A stretch of 33,840 nt of DNA from Phycisphaerae bacterium (GTDB lineage Bacteria; Planctomycetota; Phycisphaerae; Sedimentisphaerales; Anaerobacaceae), in assembly GCA_003553245.1 (NCBI GenBank), contig PWDX01000017.1, positions 1 to 33,840 of the forward strand, read 5' to 3'. Position 1 is the stretch's first letter. Every line of letters begins with the position of its first letter. The position numbers and the translations under genes are program-made. The notes under the pieces were generated by a model. The model was given only the letters and a program-made list of their open reading frames with translations, ran no database searches and was not told where the DNA came from. Below, piece after piece: positions 7,348 through 14,314 of the stretch.

Positions 7348-7998
7348 TCAATTGTCATTGTTGTTGCCGTTGTCCGGCGGCTGGTCGGTTTGTTCTTCCT
7401 CGGGATCGGGAACTTCCACTCGCTTTAAGACCAGTTCATTCGGGAAAAGGTTTTCCGTGTCGGCCTGAGCCAGGGCGAACTGCTGTAATTGCTCCGTCTG
7501 GGCGGTGAGAATCACTCTGCCGTTACGCTTTTGATAGTCTATAGCGTCGGGGTTTTCCTCGAGGAATTCGGCAAACTTTTCATTATCCGTCATCCGGATT
7601 GTAAGCTTTTCATCCATAGAATCGACAATAGCGAAACTATTACCCGGAATGATAAACGCGGTGTTATAAGGCCAACGCAGATTATTCGGATCGTCCCCCG
7701 CCGCCGGTTCAGCTACAACAAAATTTATAAATCGCTTACCCTCCAGCTCCAGCATATTAGCGTTGAACAGCCCCTCATAGTCGTCATCATCCGTAAAAAC
7801 CAGTCGGTAAGAGTTCGGATCATCAGGATGCACCGAAAAATCCAGCGTAAGAGTTTCCTGCTCGTTTATCCATTTTCCCACCAATTCTTCCTCAAAAACG
7901 ACATCCTGATCCGTGTGAAGCGGATTCAGCGAAAGAATGGGCAGGCAGCCTGCTATAACTACTAAAACAAGAATCGGAAGATATTTAATTGTTTTCAT
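7348..7998 (-). CDS. Hypothetical lipoprotein
   Basis: A 216-residue predicted lipoprotein: basic start, hydrophobic signal and lipobox VIAGC with Cys18. The mature part opens with VGKWINEQETLTLDF and YRLVFTD, which looks like a small beta-rich domain of the kind used to test whether a value meets a threshold, but no family is certain. The C-terminus is a low-complexity acidic and Asn-rich tail (PDPEEEQTDQPPDNGNNNDN). ATG start with AAGGGCAACG upstream. Its stop touches the nadB start region, so the two may be co-transcribed although no functional link is apparent. Confidence 0.75.
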   Translation of the reverse strand: MKTIKYLPILVLVVIAGCLPILSLNPLHTDQDVVFEEELVGKWINEQETLTLDFSVHPDDPNSYRLVFTDDDDYEGLFNANMLELEGKRFINFVVAEPAAGDDPNNLRWPYNTAFIIPGNSFAIVDSMDEKLTIRMTDNEKFAEFLEENPDAIDYQKRNGRVILTAQTEQLQQFALAQADTENLFPNELVLKRVEVPDPEEEQTDQPPDNGNNNDN

Positions 7999-8185
7999 TT
8001 TCGTTGCCCTTTCTTAACTTTACCTGCCGCTAAAGCCTCAATCGCGCCGCAAAAACCCACAAAAAATAACTCAACTCCGGCGCGATACCTATAACTTAAC
8101 TATACCCAATTATCCAAAAGCTCAGCCGCGGTGTCAACGCTCGATTGCGTTATTGCACCAAAATCCCTCCTCCAGCCGGAAGATA

Positions 8186-8222
8186 AATAAAAAAAGCAGG
8201 GCGTTAAAAAACACCCTGCTTT
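8186..8222 (-). terminator. Terminator downstream of the PpiC-type isomerase gene
   Basis: On the minus strand AAAGCAGGG (8222-8214) and CCCTGCTTT (8201-8193) form a 9-bp stem followed by a T-rich run (8192-8184). It ends the lipoprotein/isomerase cluster 25 bases after the last stop. Confidence 0.85.
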
Positions 8223-8246
8223 GACAATTTCAATGCAAAATCACAC

Positions 8247-9323
8247 TTAATGAGGCATCTGCATGCCGGGCATTTCCTGCTCAGGCTGCGGCTGTGGTTC
8301 CTTGCCTTCAGGATACTCGATTTCAGCCTGTTCACGAAGCTCACCGATATAAACTTCGGCGATTTCTGCCTGCTGCTGCTGGCTGAGCATTTGCTCTATT
8401 TGAGGCTTTGCCTCTTCAAACGGCTCAACAGAGGCTTCCTGACGGCCTTCGACCTTGATAATATGGTAGCCGAACTGTGTCTCAACGACATCGCTTACCT
8501 GGCCCGGCTCAAGGGCAAACGCTACCTGTTCAAATTCCGGAACCATCTGGCCCTGACTGAAATAACCCAGATCTCCACCCTGCTGGCCCGAAGGACAGGC
8601 AGAATGTTCTTGGGCAAGCGCCTCAAAATCGGCGTCCTGCTCGACAATCTGTGCCCGAATCTGCTCTGCCTGCTGTGCGGCCTCGGGCTGCTCGTTGTCT
8701 ATCAGGATGTGCTTTGCCTGAATCTGGTCAGGAGTGGCGAATTGCTCTTCGTTTTGCTCATAATACTGCCTTGCTTCGTCTTCGCTTACCTCTATCTGGT
8801 CTTCGAATTGCCTTTCAAGAAGTATCTGCGGACCAAGCTGGCCTTTGATTTCTTCTACGACATCATCAAAATCCTGACCCGATGCGGCGATAATCTCACG
8901 GATATCGTCCAGTCCCATCGGAGGCTGCTGCTGACTGCCTATCATCTCCAGATGATCCAAAGCGTCCTGGCGGTCGGCCTGAATGCCTTCTTCCTCTGCC
9001 TTTTCCTGTAGCAGTTGCTGAGCGACTAGCTGATCAACAATCTGTGCCCGAATCTGCTGTTTGTACTGATCGAGAAATTCCTCGGGCAGTTCCTGCTCCT
9101 GAGCCTGCAATTGCTGCAATTGCGGCTGAAGCATCTCCTGCACCTGCATTTCAGGAATATCAACGCCATTTACGGTAACCGCGACTTCATCAGGATCAAC
9201 ATCCGGAGTCTGAGGTTGCGGCGGCGGATCAGGCATTGGCTGTCCCTGTTGACCTATTGCCAGACCGGACAGAACGATTGCAGCTGTTAGTAAAATTACC
9301 AAATACTTTTTCCTACCATTCAT
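8247..9323 (-). CDS. Exported peptidyl-prolyl isomerase, PpiC/SurA/PrsA type
   Basis: The 358-residue protein has an N-terminal signal (1-24, without a lipobox), a Pro/Gln-rich linker, a SurA-like helical N-domain (about 45-195, with VNGVDIPEMQVQEML and long Gln-rich helices), and a parvulin rotamase domain (about 198-295: QAKHILI 202-208, GGDLGYF 249-255, VPEFEQVAFAL, FGYHIIKV 284-291). The tail is Gln/Pro/Met-rich. Such proteins help fold outer-envelope proteins in the periplasm. It is the last gene of a minus-strand run that otherwise encodes lipoproteins, so these may be its clients or partners (inference). Confidence 0.9.
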   Translation of the reverse strand: MNGRKKYLVILLTAAIVLSGLAIGQQGQPMPDPPPQPQTPDVDPDEVAVTVNGVDIPEMQVQEMLQPQLQQLQAQEQELPEEFLDQYKQQIRAQIVDQLVAQQLLQEKAEEEGIQADRQDALDHLEMIGSQQQPPMGLDDIREIIAASGQDFDDVVEEIKGQLGPQILLERQFEDQIEVSEDEARQYYEQNEEQFATPDQIQAKHILIDNEQPEAAQQAEQIRAQIVEQDADFEALAQEHSACPSGQQGGDLGYFSQGQMVPEFEQVAFALEPGQVSDVVETQFGYHIIKVEGRQEASVEPFEEAKPQIEQMLSQQQQAEIAEVYIGELREQAEIEYPEGKEPQPQPEQEMPGMQMPH

Positions 9324-9438
9324 ACTAAACCTTTCCTTTCAATAAATAAAATTCCAAAAACAACTTACTTAAAACTACTTGCTTGCTAAGGTGCCTTACG
9401 ACAATACCTGTGAGAGGTTTGCCCAATTTTAGATTATT

Positions 9439-10029
9439 TTAATGAACTGCCGGGCCTTGTGCGGGACCTTCGGACGGCAGATTTTCCTGTATAACAGCCG
9501 CGGCCTCGTTGTAAGTATCCACAAGGTTATTTATGGACGAGGCAAGTTCGCTGACAGCGTTCTCGAGCTGCGCACCATCGGCCTGCTGAAGCTGGCTCAG
9601 GTGGTCGCGAGCGACTTGCAGTCCTGCGGACAGTTCCTCGTAGTAAGGCTCGAATTCACTTTCGACTTGCAGTTGGGACGCAATCTGCTGCAAATCGCGC
9701 ATGGCATTTTCCAATTCGGCAATCTGCTGCTGTCCCTGGGTGACATACTGCTGCCTTTGGGCATCATCTGTGGTGGCCGCCCCAAACTGATCGTCCGGCT
9801 GCTGCTGGTGCTGTTCCTGCTGCGGCTGAATCTGCTGGTCCTGAGGCTGAACCGGCTGCTGTTGTTGCTCCATTGGCTGTTGCTGCTGCTGCATTGGTTC
9901 CTGCTGGGGCTGTTGCTGCCACTGCGGTTCTTGCTCCCAGGGATCCCGCTGCTCCTGACAACCGGCCAACAGCAAAAAAGCACCACCGGCCAAAAATGGT
10001 AAAATTATTTTGAGTTTCTTGAGTTTCAT
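9439..10029 (-). CDS. Gln-rich lipoprotein with a helical C-terminal domain
   Basis: The start at ATG 10029 is fixed by a strong GGAGG five bases upstream; the longer frame from 10041 is less likely. The 196-residue protein has a lipobox LLAGC (Cys24), a low-complexity Gln/Pro region (about 27-90) built from CAG/CAA-type codons, and a helical domain (about 95-185). The helical part aligns without gaps to the next lipoprotein upstream (10270-10800): about 17 identities in 56 positions by eye, sharing GQxQIxxLE, an EF pair and an LQxAxxxL stretch. Function unknown. A 115-base gap separates it from the isomerase gene. Confidence 0.75.
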   Translation of the reverse strand: MKLKKLKIILPFLAGGAFLLLAGCQEQRDPWEQEPQWQQQPQQEPMQQQQQPMEQQQQPVQPQDQQIQPQQEQHQQQPDDQFGAATTDDAQRQQYVTQGQQQIAELENAMRDLQQIASQLQVESEFEPYYEELSAGLQVARDHLSQLQQADGAQLENAVSELASSINNLVDTYNEAAAVIQENLPSEGPAQGPAVH

Positions 10030-10176
10030 AAAAACCTCCAATTACCTGTATAACTGACTCGAGTAACTCATTCACTTAACTTCTTGAATTCCATGTAAAG
10101 CTCTGCAAAAACAAATCGTAGAACCTCTGCCGACACAGCTCAGAGCCTGCAACTTTGTCGTTTGCAAATACGGATG

Positions 10177-10214
10177 TTCAAAGTGGCCATTCGAGCCGAA
10201 TAGGCCACTTTGAA
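10177..10214. repeat. Long near-perfect hairpin between two paralogous lipoprotein genes
   Basis: A 12-bp perfect outer stem (TTCAAAGTGGCC with GGCCACTTTGAA) continues, after one unpaired A, into a 5-bp inner stem (ATTCG/CGAAT) around an AGC loop. No clear T-run follows on either strand, so it is either a weak terminator or an mRNA processing or stabilising structure. Confidence 0.6.
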
Positions 10215-10269
10215 TTGTTCCGTGTTTTTCAAATTTGGAGTAAATTGTAAAATACGCTCAATAGGCCGG

Positions 10270-10800
10270 TTACAAGTCCAACTCTTCAAGATCAGGCTGC
10301 ATGTGCGACCTGACTTCTTCGGAGGCCTGCTGATACAGTTCGATAAGTCTGTCCATCGTTTCGTGGAACTGCTCATGTTTCTCCGGCCAGGTTTCGCGGC
10401 TGGCCTGTTCGACCTGCTCGAGCAACATTTTTGCCTCTTGCAGCTTTTGCGTTATTGCGTCCCGATGAGCGGCAAATTCAGCCTGTATGTCACGATTTTC
10501 TGCTACCTCTGTAAGGCTTTCCAGAGACTGTTCGAGGTCATCAATCTGCATTTGTCCCAGCGAAATAAAAGATTCCTTTTCCTGCTGGAAGTCAAATTCG
10601 TCGATAGGATCGTCATCGGCATCCTCATCGTAATCATAAGACTGCTCGTCTGTCTCAGCATCAAAGTCATCCGACTGGTCAAAATACGGCTCTTCGTCCG
10701 TGAGAATATCATCCTCAAACGCCGTATCATCTTCACAGCCGACCAACAGTAAAGCCGCCATAAGAAAAACAGGCAATACACTCCATTTGAATTTTTTCAT
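10270..10800 (-). CDS. Acidic lipoprotein, paralogue of the 9439-10029 lipoprotein
   Basis: A 176-residue predicted lipoprotein with lipobox LLVGC (Cys22). Residues 23-70 are extremely acidic (Asp/Glu with Tyr and Phe), and residues 72-170 are helical with heptad-like spacing. The helical domain matches the neighbouring Gln-rich lipoprotein (see that entry), while the linkers differ: acidic here, Gln/Pro-rich there. No known family is recognised. It lies 17 bases after the 69-residue lipoprotein gene and 240 bases before its paralogue, that gap holding a strong hairpin. Confidence 0.75.
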   Translation of the reverse strand: MKKFKWSVLPVFLMAALLLVGCEDDTAFEDDILTDEEPYFDQSDDFDAETDEQSYDYDEDADDDPIDEFDFQQEKESFISLGQMQIDDLEQSLESLTEVAENRDIQAEFAAHRDAITQKLQEAKMLLEQVEQASRETWPEKHEQFHETMDRLIELYQQASEEVRSHMQPDLEELDL

Positions 10801-10817
10801 TTGCGATGTATCCTCAG

Positions 10818-11027
10818 TTAAAAGTCGAAATCATCGTCCGGAAAGTCTCCATTATCCGGCGCCTCGTCGATATCATCGTCGGGCATTTCAAAGGGATCCG
10901 GCTCAACAGGCTCCTCTGTCGGCGGTTGCTCAAACTGGGGATCTTCCTCTGGACAACCGGCGACAAACAGAATGCCGACTATGAACAGTGGTAAAATCAT
11001 CGCAATTAGCCATTTGTGAGTTTTCAT
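10818..11027 (-). CDS. Small acidic lipoprotein, tandem copy 2
   Basis: The start ATG 11027 has AAGGAG eight bases upstream. The 69-residue product has a signal starting MKTHKWLIAMILPLF and lipobox FVAGC (Cys25), then a short Pro/Glu/Asp-rich chain ending PDDDFDF. It is a close copy of the 68-residue product encoded just upstream at 11053-11259: the signal, PTEEP, DPFEMPDDD and the C-terminal DDDFDF are kept, and the DNA including the ribosome binding site is similar. With about 44 acidic residues-rich mature positions there is no room for a classical enzyme domain. Function unknown. Confidence 0.7.
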   Translation of the reverse strand: MKTHKWLIAMILPLFIVGILFVAGCPEEDPQFEQPPTEEPVEPDPFEMPDDDIDEAPDNGDFPDDDFDF

Positions 11028-11052
11028 ATTTGTTCTCCTTAAGAAAAAATGG

Positions 11053-11259
11053 TTAAAAGTCGAAATCATCATCCGGAATGCCTTCATCATCCGGCGCCTC
11101 ATCGAAATCATCATCGGGCATTTCAAAAGGATCCTGCTCCATAGGCTCCTCTGTAGGCGGTGCATCAAACTGGGGATCTTCCTCACAACCGGCGACAAAC
11201 ACAAAACCGGCTATGAACAGTGGTAAAATCATCGCAATTAACCATTTGTTACTCTTCAT
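11053..11259 (-). CDS. Small acidic lipoprotein, tandem copy 1
   Basis: The start ATG 11259 has AAGGAG upstream; a longer frame from 11316 lacks support. The 68-residue protein has the signal MKSNKWLIAMILPLF, lipobox FVAGC (Cys25), and a mature part almost free of hydrophobic residues apart from Phe and Met, ending DDDFDF. It is the first gene of the minus-strand lipoprotein run, and a possible promoter lies upstream (11341-11313). About three quarters of its residues match the second copy by eye, so the duplication is probably fairly recent or both are under selection. Confidence 0.7.
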   Translation of the reverse strand: MKSNKWLIAMILPLFIAGFVFVAGCEEDPQFDAPPTEEPMEQDPFEMPDDDFDEAPDDEGIPDDDFDF

Positions 11260-11312
11260 AATCGTTCTCCTTAAAAAACAACATTTCGATTTCCTAAAAA
11301 CCGTTACATTAA

Positions 11313-11341
11313 ACACTAATGAATTATTCCCCGCCTGGCAA
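11313..11341 (-). promoter_or_regulatory. Candidate promoter for the lipoprotein cluster
   Basis: On the minus strand TTGCCA (11341-11336) and TAGTGT (11318-11313) are 17 bases apart, 54 bases before the first lipoprotein start. The match to the sigma-70 consensus is moderate. Confidence 0.35.
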
Positions 11342-11606
11342 GAGATAATTAACGAATGTGTAATATGCGCAAAATACTGTTAAGACAGTTTTCGGCATAT
11401 GGGGAGTGGATCAAAGCAGACATAACGCAGGCGGAGGAAACTTTCGCGTATTAGCCGTTAAGTTCGGATAAACCGCCAATATCGGCTAATACTCGTTCGT
11501 TTTATTCAATTTCTCCAAGAGCGTTGGGCGACTTTTATAGCTGCCCGTAGTGCCGATGTACGGCCAAGCTCCGGCAAGGTTCATTAATTGCCGATTTTTA
11601 TGCAAT
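11342..11606. other. Intergenic region with an inverted repeat
   Basis: No gene is seen. GTATTAGCCG (11448-11457) and CGGCTAATAC (11483-11492) form a perfect 10-bp inverted repeat around a 25-base spacer, without a T-run. It lies between the stop of the NifX-like gene and the lipoprotein promoter region and may be a processing or regulatory structure. Confidence 0.4.
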
Positions 11607-11981
11607 TTATGACGCCGGCGCCTTTTCTAGCTGTTGAAATTTTTCAACAGCCTCTCGAACCGAACCGTTCATCCCGGGAACGACTCGTATTTTGTATTTA
11701 TCCAGTCTTTCGCAGGAGCTGCTTTCCTGACCGCCGACCAGGATAGTCCCGGCCTCATTGTCGGCAAGCAACTGCTTCAACAGTTTTATCGCCGCCTGAC
11801 GATTAGGACTTAACAAAGGATTTTGAATCGCCTCAAATTCGAGGCTGTCGCAGTCAACGGTCAAAAGGTAGGGGCATTCATCAAGCCGCTGGCCCACACA
11901 GGCATCAAGACTGCGCCCGCTCGAGGCGACTGTAACTTTCAGAGAACTCGTTCCTTCGGGTTTTTTGTCCGGCTTTTCCAT
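11607..11981 (-). CDS. NifX/NifB-type dinitrogenase iron-molybdenum cofactor domain protein
   Basis: The 124-residue protein matches the small FeMo-co-binding fold: KVTVASSG at the start, a CVGQRLDECPYLLTVDCDS segment where the family usually has a His/Cys-containing loop, QNP, GTILVGGQ, CERLDKYKIRVVPG and a final helix VREAVEKFQQL. The family includes NifX, NafY and many non-nitrogen-fixing members that may carry metal clusters. No nif genes are visible, so it is an orphan. Four cysteines could bind metal. No clear Shine-Dalgarno precedes the ATG at 11981. Family assignment is good, role unknown. Confidence 0.75.
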   Translation of the reverse strand: MEKPDKKPEGTSSLKVTVASSGRSLDACVGQRLDECPYLLTVDCDSLEFEAIQNPLLSPNRQAAIKLLKQLLADNEAGTILVGGQESSSCERLDKYKIRVVPGMNGSVREAVEKFQQLEKAPAS

Positions 11982-12305
11982 AATAATAGGAGCATTAACT
12001 CTATTAGTCTCGGCCTTATCTGTTCCATACCGACCCCTGCCGCGGGACTGTTCAGTTTTTTTCCGGAAAACTACAAAAAAGCCAAAAAACTATCGGCACG
12101 CTTACAGATATCACCCCGAAGCCTGTCCTTTTAGCCATTGCGAAACCCATCCTATTTGTCGTCCCGGAATCCGTCCCTTTTGTCATGCCGGACTCCGATC
12201 CGGCATCTACAAACACAAAAAACTCAACCAGCCAAAACCCCTAATGTCACGGAATGTGTTTCCCTGTATAGAAAAGCCATCGTTCAATTATTTTAACTAT
12301 CGGCT
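11982..12305. other. Intergenic region with a dispersed-repeat-like palindrome
   Basis: No gene is recognised. ATGCCGGA (12185-12192) and TCCGGCAT (12199-12206) form an 8-bp stem around CTCCGA. A partial relative (TTTGTCGTCCCGGAATCCG, 12155-12173) lies just before, suggesting remains of a repeated intergenic element. On the left is the divergent leader of the NifX-like gene. Confidence 0.4.
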
Positions 12306-12334
12306 TTGACTAATTGCGCCGGGGGATTTAACAT
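12306..12334 (+). promoter_or_regulatory. Candidate sigma-70 promoter of ftsY
   Basis: TTGACT (12306-12311) and TAACAT (12329-12334) with a 17-base spacer, 73 bases before the ftsY start. A small CCGCC-TTCG-GGCGG hairpin (12347-12360) would lie in the leader. Confidence 0.55.
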
Positions 12335-12406
12335 ATCAGCCATAAGCCGCCTTCGGGCGGTGTGGAAATTCTGATAACTCTAAATCAATGCAGCACAGGA
12401 GCAGTA

Positions 12407-13357
12407 ATGGGTATATTCTCGAAAACAAAGGATTTTTTCGCAAGCAGACTCGGCAAGACACGCAAAAAGATAACCGGTTCGCTGGCTTTTCTGGTCGGCG
12501 GGCGCAAAATTGACGACGACATAATCGACCAGATAGAGGAAATCCTCATCAGCGACGACATCGGCATCGCGACGACTCGGAAGATAGTCGAGGACCTGCG
12601 AACGGCCTACCGAAATAAACAAATCACCGAAACCGAACAGATAATCCCGTTTCTAAAAGAGGATATGAAGCGATACTGGCCGCAGCAGGACAGACAGCTA
12701 AAACGCGCCCAGCAGGGCCCGACCGTGATACTCGTAGCCGGTGTAAACGGAACCGGCAAGACCACCAGCATCGCCAAACTTGCCTACACCCTCAAGCAAA
12801 ACGACAACAGCGTTATCGTGGCCGCCTGTGACACTTTCCGCGCCGCGGCTGTGGAGCAGCTTACAATCTGGGCAGAGCGAATCGATGTCCAGATTGTCAA
12901 ACACCAGATGGGCGCAGACCCGGCGGCGGTGGCTTTTGACGCCTGCCAGGCCGCTTTGGCGCGAAACGCGGATTATCTGATACTCGATACCGCCGGCAGA
13001 CTACACACGCAGAAAGACCTGATGAAACAGCTTACAAAAATACGGGATGTCGCTGCCAAGAAAATCCCCGGCGCTCCGCACGAGGTCATACTCGTACTCG
13101 ACGCGACCACCGGCCAGAACGCCATCGCACAGGCCCAGCTTTTCACCGAGGCGATAAATGTAACCGGCATATTCCTCGCCAAGCTCGACGGCACAGCACG
13201 CGGCGGTATAGTAATCGCCGTCAAAGACCAGCTCGATATTCCAGTCAAATTCGTAGGCCTGGGCGAAAAACCAGAAGCAATCGCCGAGTTCGACCCCGAT
13301 AAATTCGTCGAAGCGCTTTTCAGCACCGAAGAAACCGCCGCCGAGACCGAAACATAG
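12407..13357 (+). CDS. ftsY: Signal recognition particle receptor FtsY
   Basis: FtsY is the membrane-side GTPase that receives SRP-ribosome complexes during co-translational targeting. Start ATG 12407 has AGGAG five bases upstream; a longer frame from 12362 would add 15 unsupported residues. The 316-residue protein has the N domain (about 1-100) and the GTPase G domain: P-loop GVNGTGKTT (112-120), DTFRAAAVEQL (142-152), DTAGR (194-198), and AKLDGTARGG. The long acidic A domain of enterobacterial FtsY is missing; MGIFSKTKDFF at the N-terminus may form the lipid-binding helix. A terminator follows. Confidence 0.95.
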   Translation: MGIFSKTKDFFASRLGKTRKKITGSLAFLVGGRKIDDDIIDQIEEILISDDIGIATTRKIVEDLRTAYRNKQITETEQIIPFLKEDMKRYWPQQDRQLKRAQQGPTVILVAGVNGTGKTTSIAKLAYTLKQNDNSVIVAACDTFRAAAVEQLTIWAERIDVQIVKHQMGADPAAVAFDACQAALARNADYLILDTAGRLHTQKDLMKQLTKIRDVAAKKIPGAPHEVILVLDATTGQNAIAQAQLFTEAINVTGIFLAKLDGTARGGIVIAVKDQLDIPVKFVGLGEKPEAIAEFDPDKFVEALFSTEETAAETET

Positions 13358-13363
13358 GCACAA

Positions 13364-13396
13364 AAAAAGCCCACGACACGAAGCCGCGGGCTTTTT
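13364..13396. terminator. Bidirectional terminator between ftsY and the Cys-rich gene
   Basis: AAAAAGCCC (13364-13372) and GGGCTTTTT (13388-13396) form a 9-bp stem with A/T runs on both sides, placed between two converging stops. Confidence 0.85.
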
Positions 13397-13421
13397 ATAA
13401 TCAAATAACGCTCAAAAACCG

Positions 13422-13739
13422 CTATTTGCAGCTTTTGCCGCAGGTTTTGGCCTTGCAGCAGTCACATTCACAGCCGTCGCAGGTGCATTTTTCATCGCCA
13501 CTGCAACATTTTACACAGGTGCAGTCATCGCAACTGCAACATTGCGCTTGCTCGACTGAACAGCCCTGACTCACACCGACAGCCTTATCGCAAGGGTTGG
13601 ACGGTGCTTGTTCCGGCGCCGGGCAACATCGGGACAATGCTGTACCGTCTGTCGCCGTTGCCGGGCTGTAAACGGAAAATGCTGTGGTGATAAGAATAAA
13701 CGCTGCTACTACTGTCAGAATCATAATTGTTGATCTCAT
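13422..13739 (-). CDS. Exported cysteine-rich, metallothionein-like protein
   Basis: A 105-residue protein with an N-terminal signal (1-30, hydrophobic MILTVVAAFILITTAF) and 19 cysteines in the mature part. Sixteen of them fall within residues 60-104 in CC, CxC and CxxC groupings (CCSCDDCTCVKCC, CTCDGCECDCC), as in metallothioneins, but no known metallothionein family signature could be confirmed. Likely role: metal binding or a disulfide-rich shield outside the cytoplasm (inference). The ATG has AAGGAG upstream. It is downstream of and co-directional with another Cys-rich exported protein (13809-14141), 69 bases away. Confidence 0.75.
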   Translation of the reverse strand: MRSTIMILTVVAAFILITTAFSVYSPATATDGTALSRCCPAPEQAPSNPCDKAVGVSQGCSVEQAQCCSCDDCTCVKCCSGDEKCTCDGCECDCCKAKTCGKSCK

Positions 13740-13808
13740 TGGAAATCTCCTTGATTTTTAAGGTTGTAATTTTCAGAATTTCAAAAAAATGCGCAGGAAA
13801 GTTCCGGA

Positions 13809-14141
13809 TCAACACAAGAAAACGCATATAAAAGCGTTTAAATCCTCGGCGAGTACTTGATATCTTGAAAAAGCGAGTTTAACGGCGATGGGTTTAACAA
13901 ATTCTAAGCTATTGTTCGCAGCGATTGGCAGGTTTACTTGAGGCACAAGCTGTCGGATTTCGACAGTTGCCTGAACAGGCTTTTCCGTGTTGCAGAAACA
14001 ATGGTCTCCGTCCGGCCTTTCGCCGCAGCAGGAACGCTCCATCTCTCGATAACAGCAGGGACTGGCAGCTTCGGTGCAAGCCTCAACAACAGGTGAAATA
14101 CTGCCAAATAATACTAATATCGCCGCGGACACCCTGAACAT
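13809..14141 (-). CDS. Exported cysteine-containing small protein
   Basis: A 110-residue protein with a signal peptide (about 1-21), then a Cys cluster (Cys22, 29, 30, 38, 39, 48, 50; pattern CTEAASPCC, CCG, CFC), and two more cysteines at the very end (106, 110). The remainder has no recognised domain. It is followed by the metallothionein-like gene on the same strand. A sequence resembling an operator lies just upstream (14182-14199). Metal or redox function is an inference from the cysteines. The start has AAAGG eight bases upstream. Confidence 0.65.
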   Translation of the reverse strand: MFRVSAAILVLFGSISPVVEACTEAASPCCYREMERSCCGERPDGDHCFCNTEKPVQATVEIRQLVPQVNLPIAANNSLEFVKPIAVKLAFSRYQVLAEDLNAFICVFLC

Positions 14142-14181
14142 AAGTCAAACCTTTTAATCTCCTTGCCAACCACCAAACATA

Positions 14182-14199
14182 GCAAACCTGTAGGTTTGC
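14182..14199. promoter_or_regulatory. Inverted repeat upstream of the Cys-rich genes, possible operator
   Basis: GCAAACC-TGTA-GGTTTGC is a perfect 7-bp inverted repeat with a 4-base spacer, 41-58 bases before the first Cys-rich start. Position and symmetry suit a dimeric repressor or activator site. The regulator is not in the window. Confidence 0.4.
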
Positions 14200-14253
14200 A
14201 ATTAAATTAATACCCAAAAAACTTTTGGAAGTTCAAAAAAAACCAAAAAGCGC

Positions 14254-14289
14254 ATAAAAAAAGCCCGCGACAATATCGCCGCGGGCTTT
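14254..14289 (-). terminator. Terminator of the phosphofructokinase gene
   Basis: On the minus strand AAAGCCCGCG (14289-14280) pairs with CGCGGGCTTT (14269-14260), followed by a further T-run. It lies 26 bases after the stop. Confidence 0.88.
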
Positions 14290-14314
14290 GAATTGTTGAA
14301 AAAATCCCGAAAAT

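Noticed and set aside
8176-8260. Riboswitch or attenuator
   Set aside because: The structure lies downstream of a stop codon and is a plain terminator hairpin with a T-run.
9780-9960. CRISPR-like repeat array
   Set aside because: The repetition is triplet-based within a coding frame, with no constant repeat and spacer units.
9442-10002. 186-codon Leu-rich plus-strand ORF
   Set aside because: Leu-rich sequence is the expected antisense reading of Gln codons; the minus-strand frame has a signal peptide, lipobox and GGAGG.
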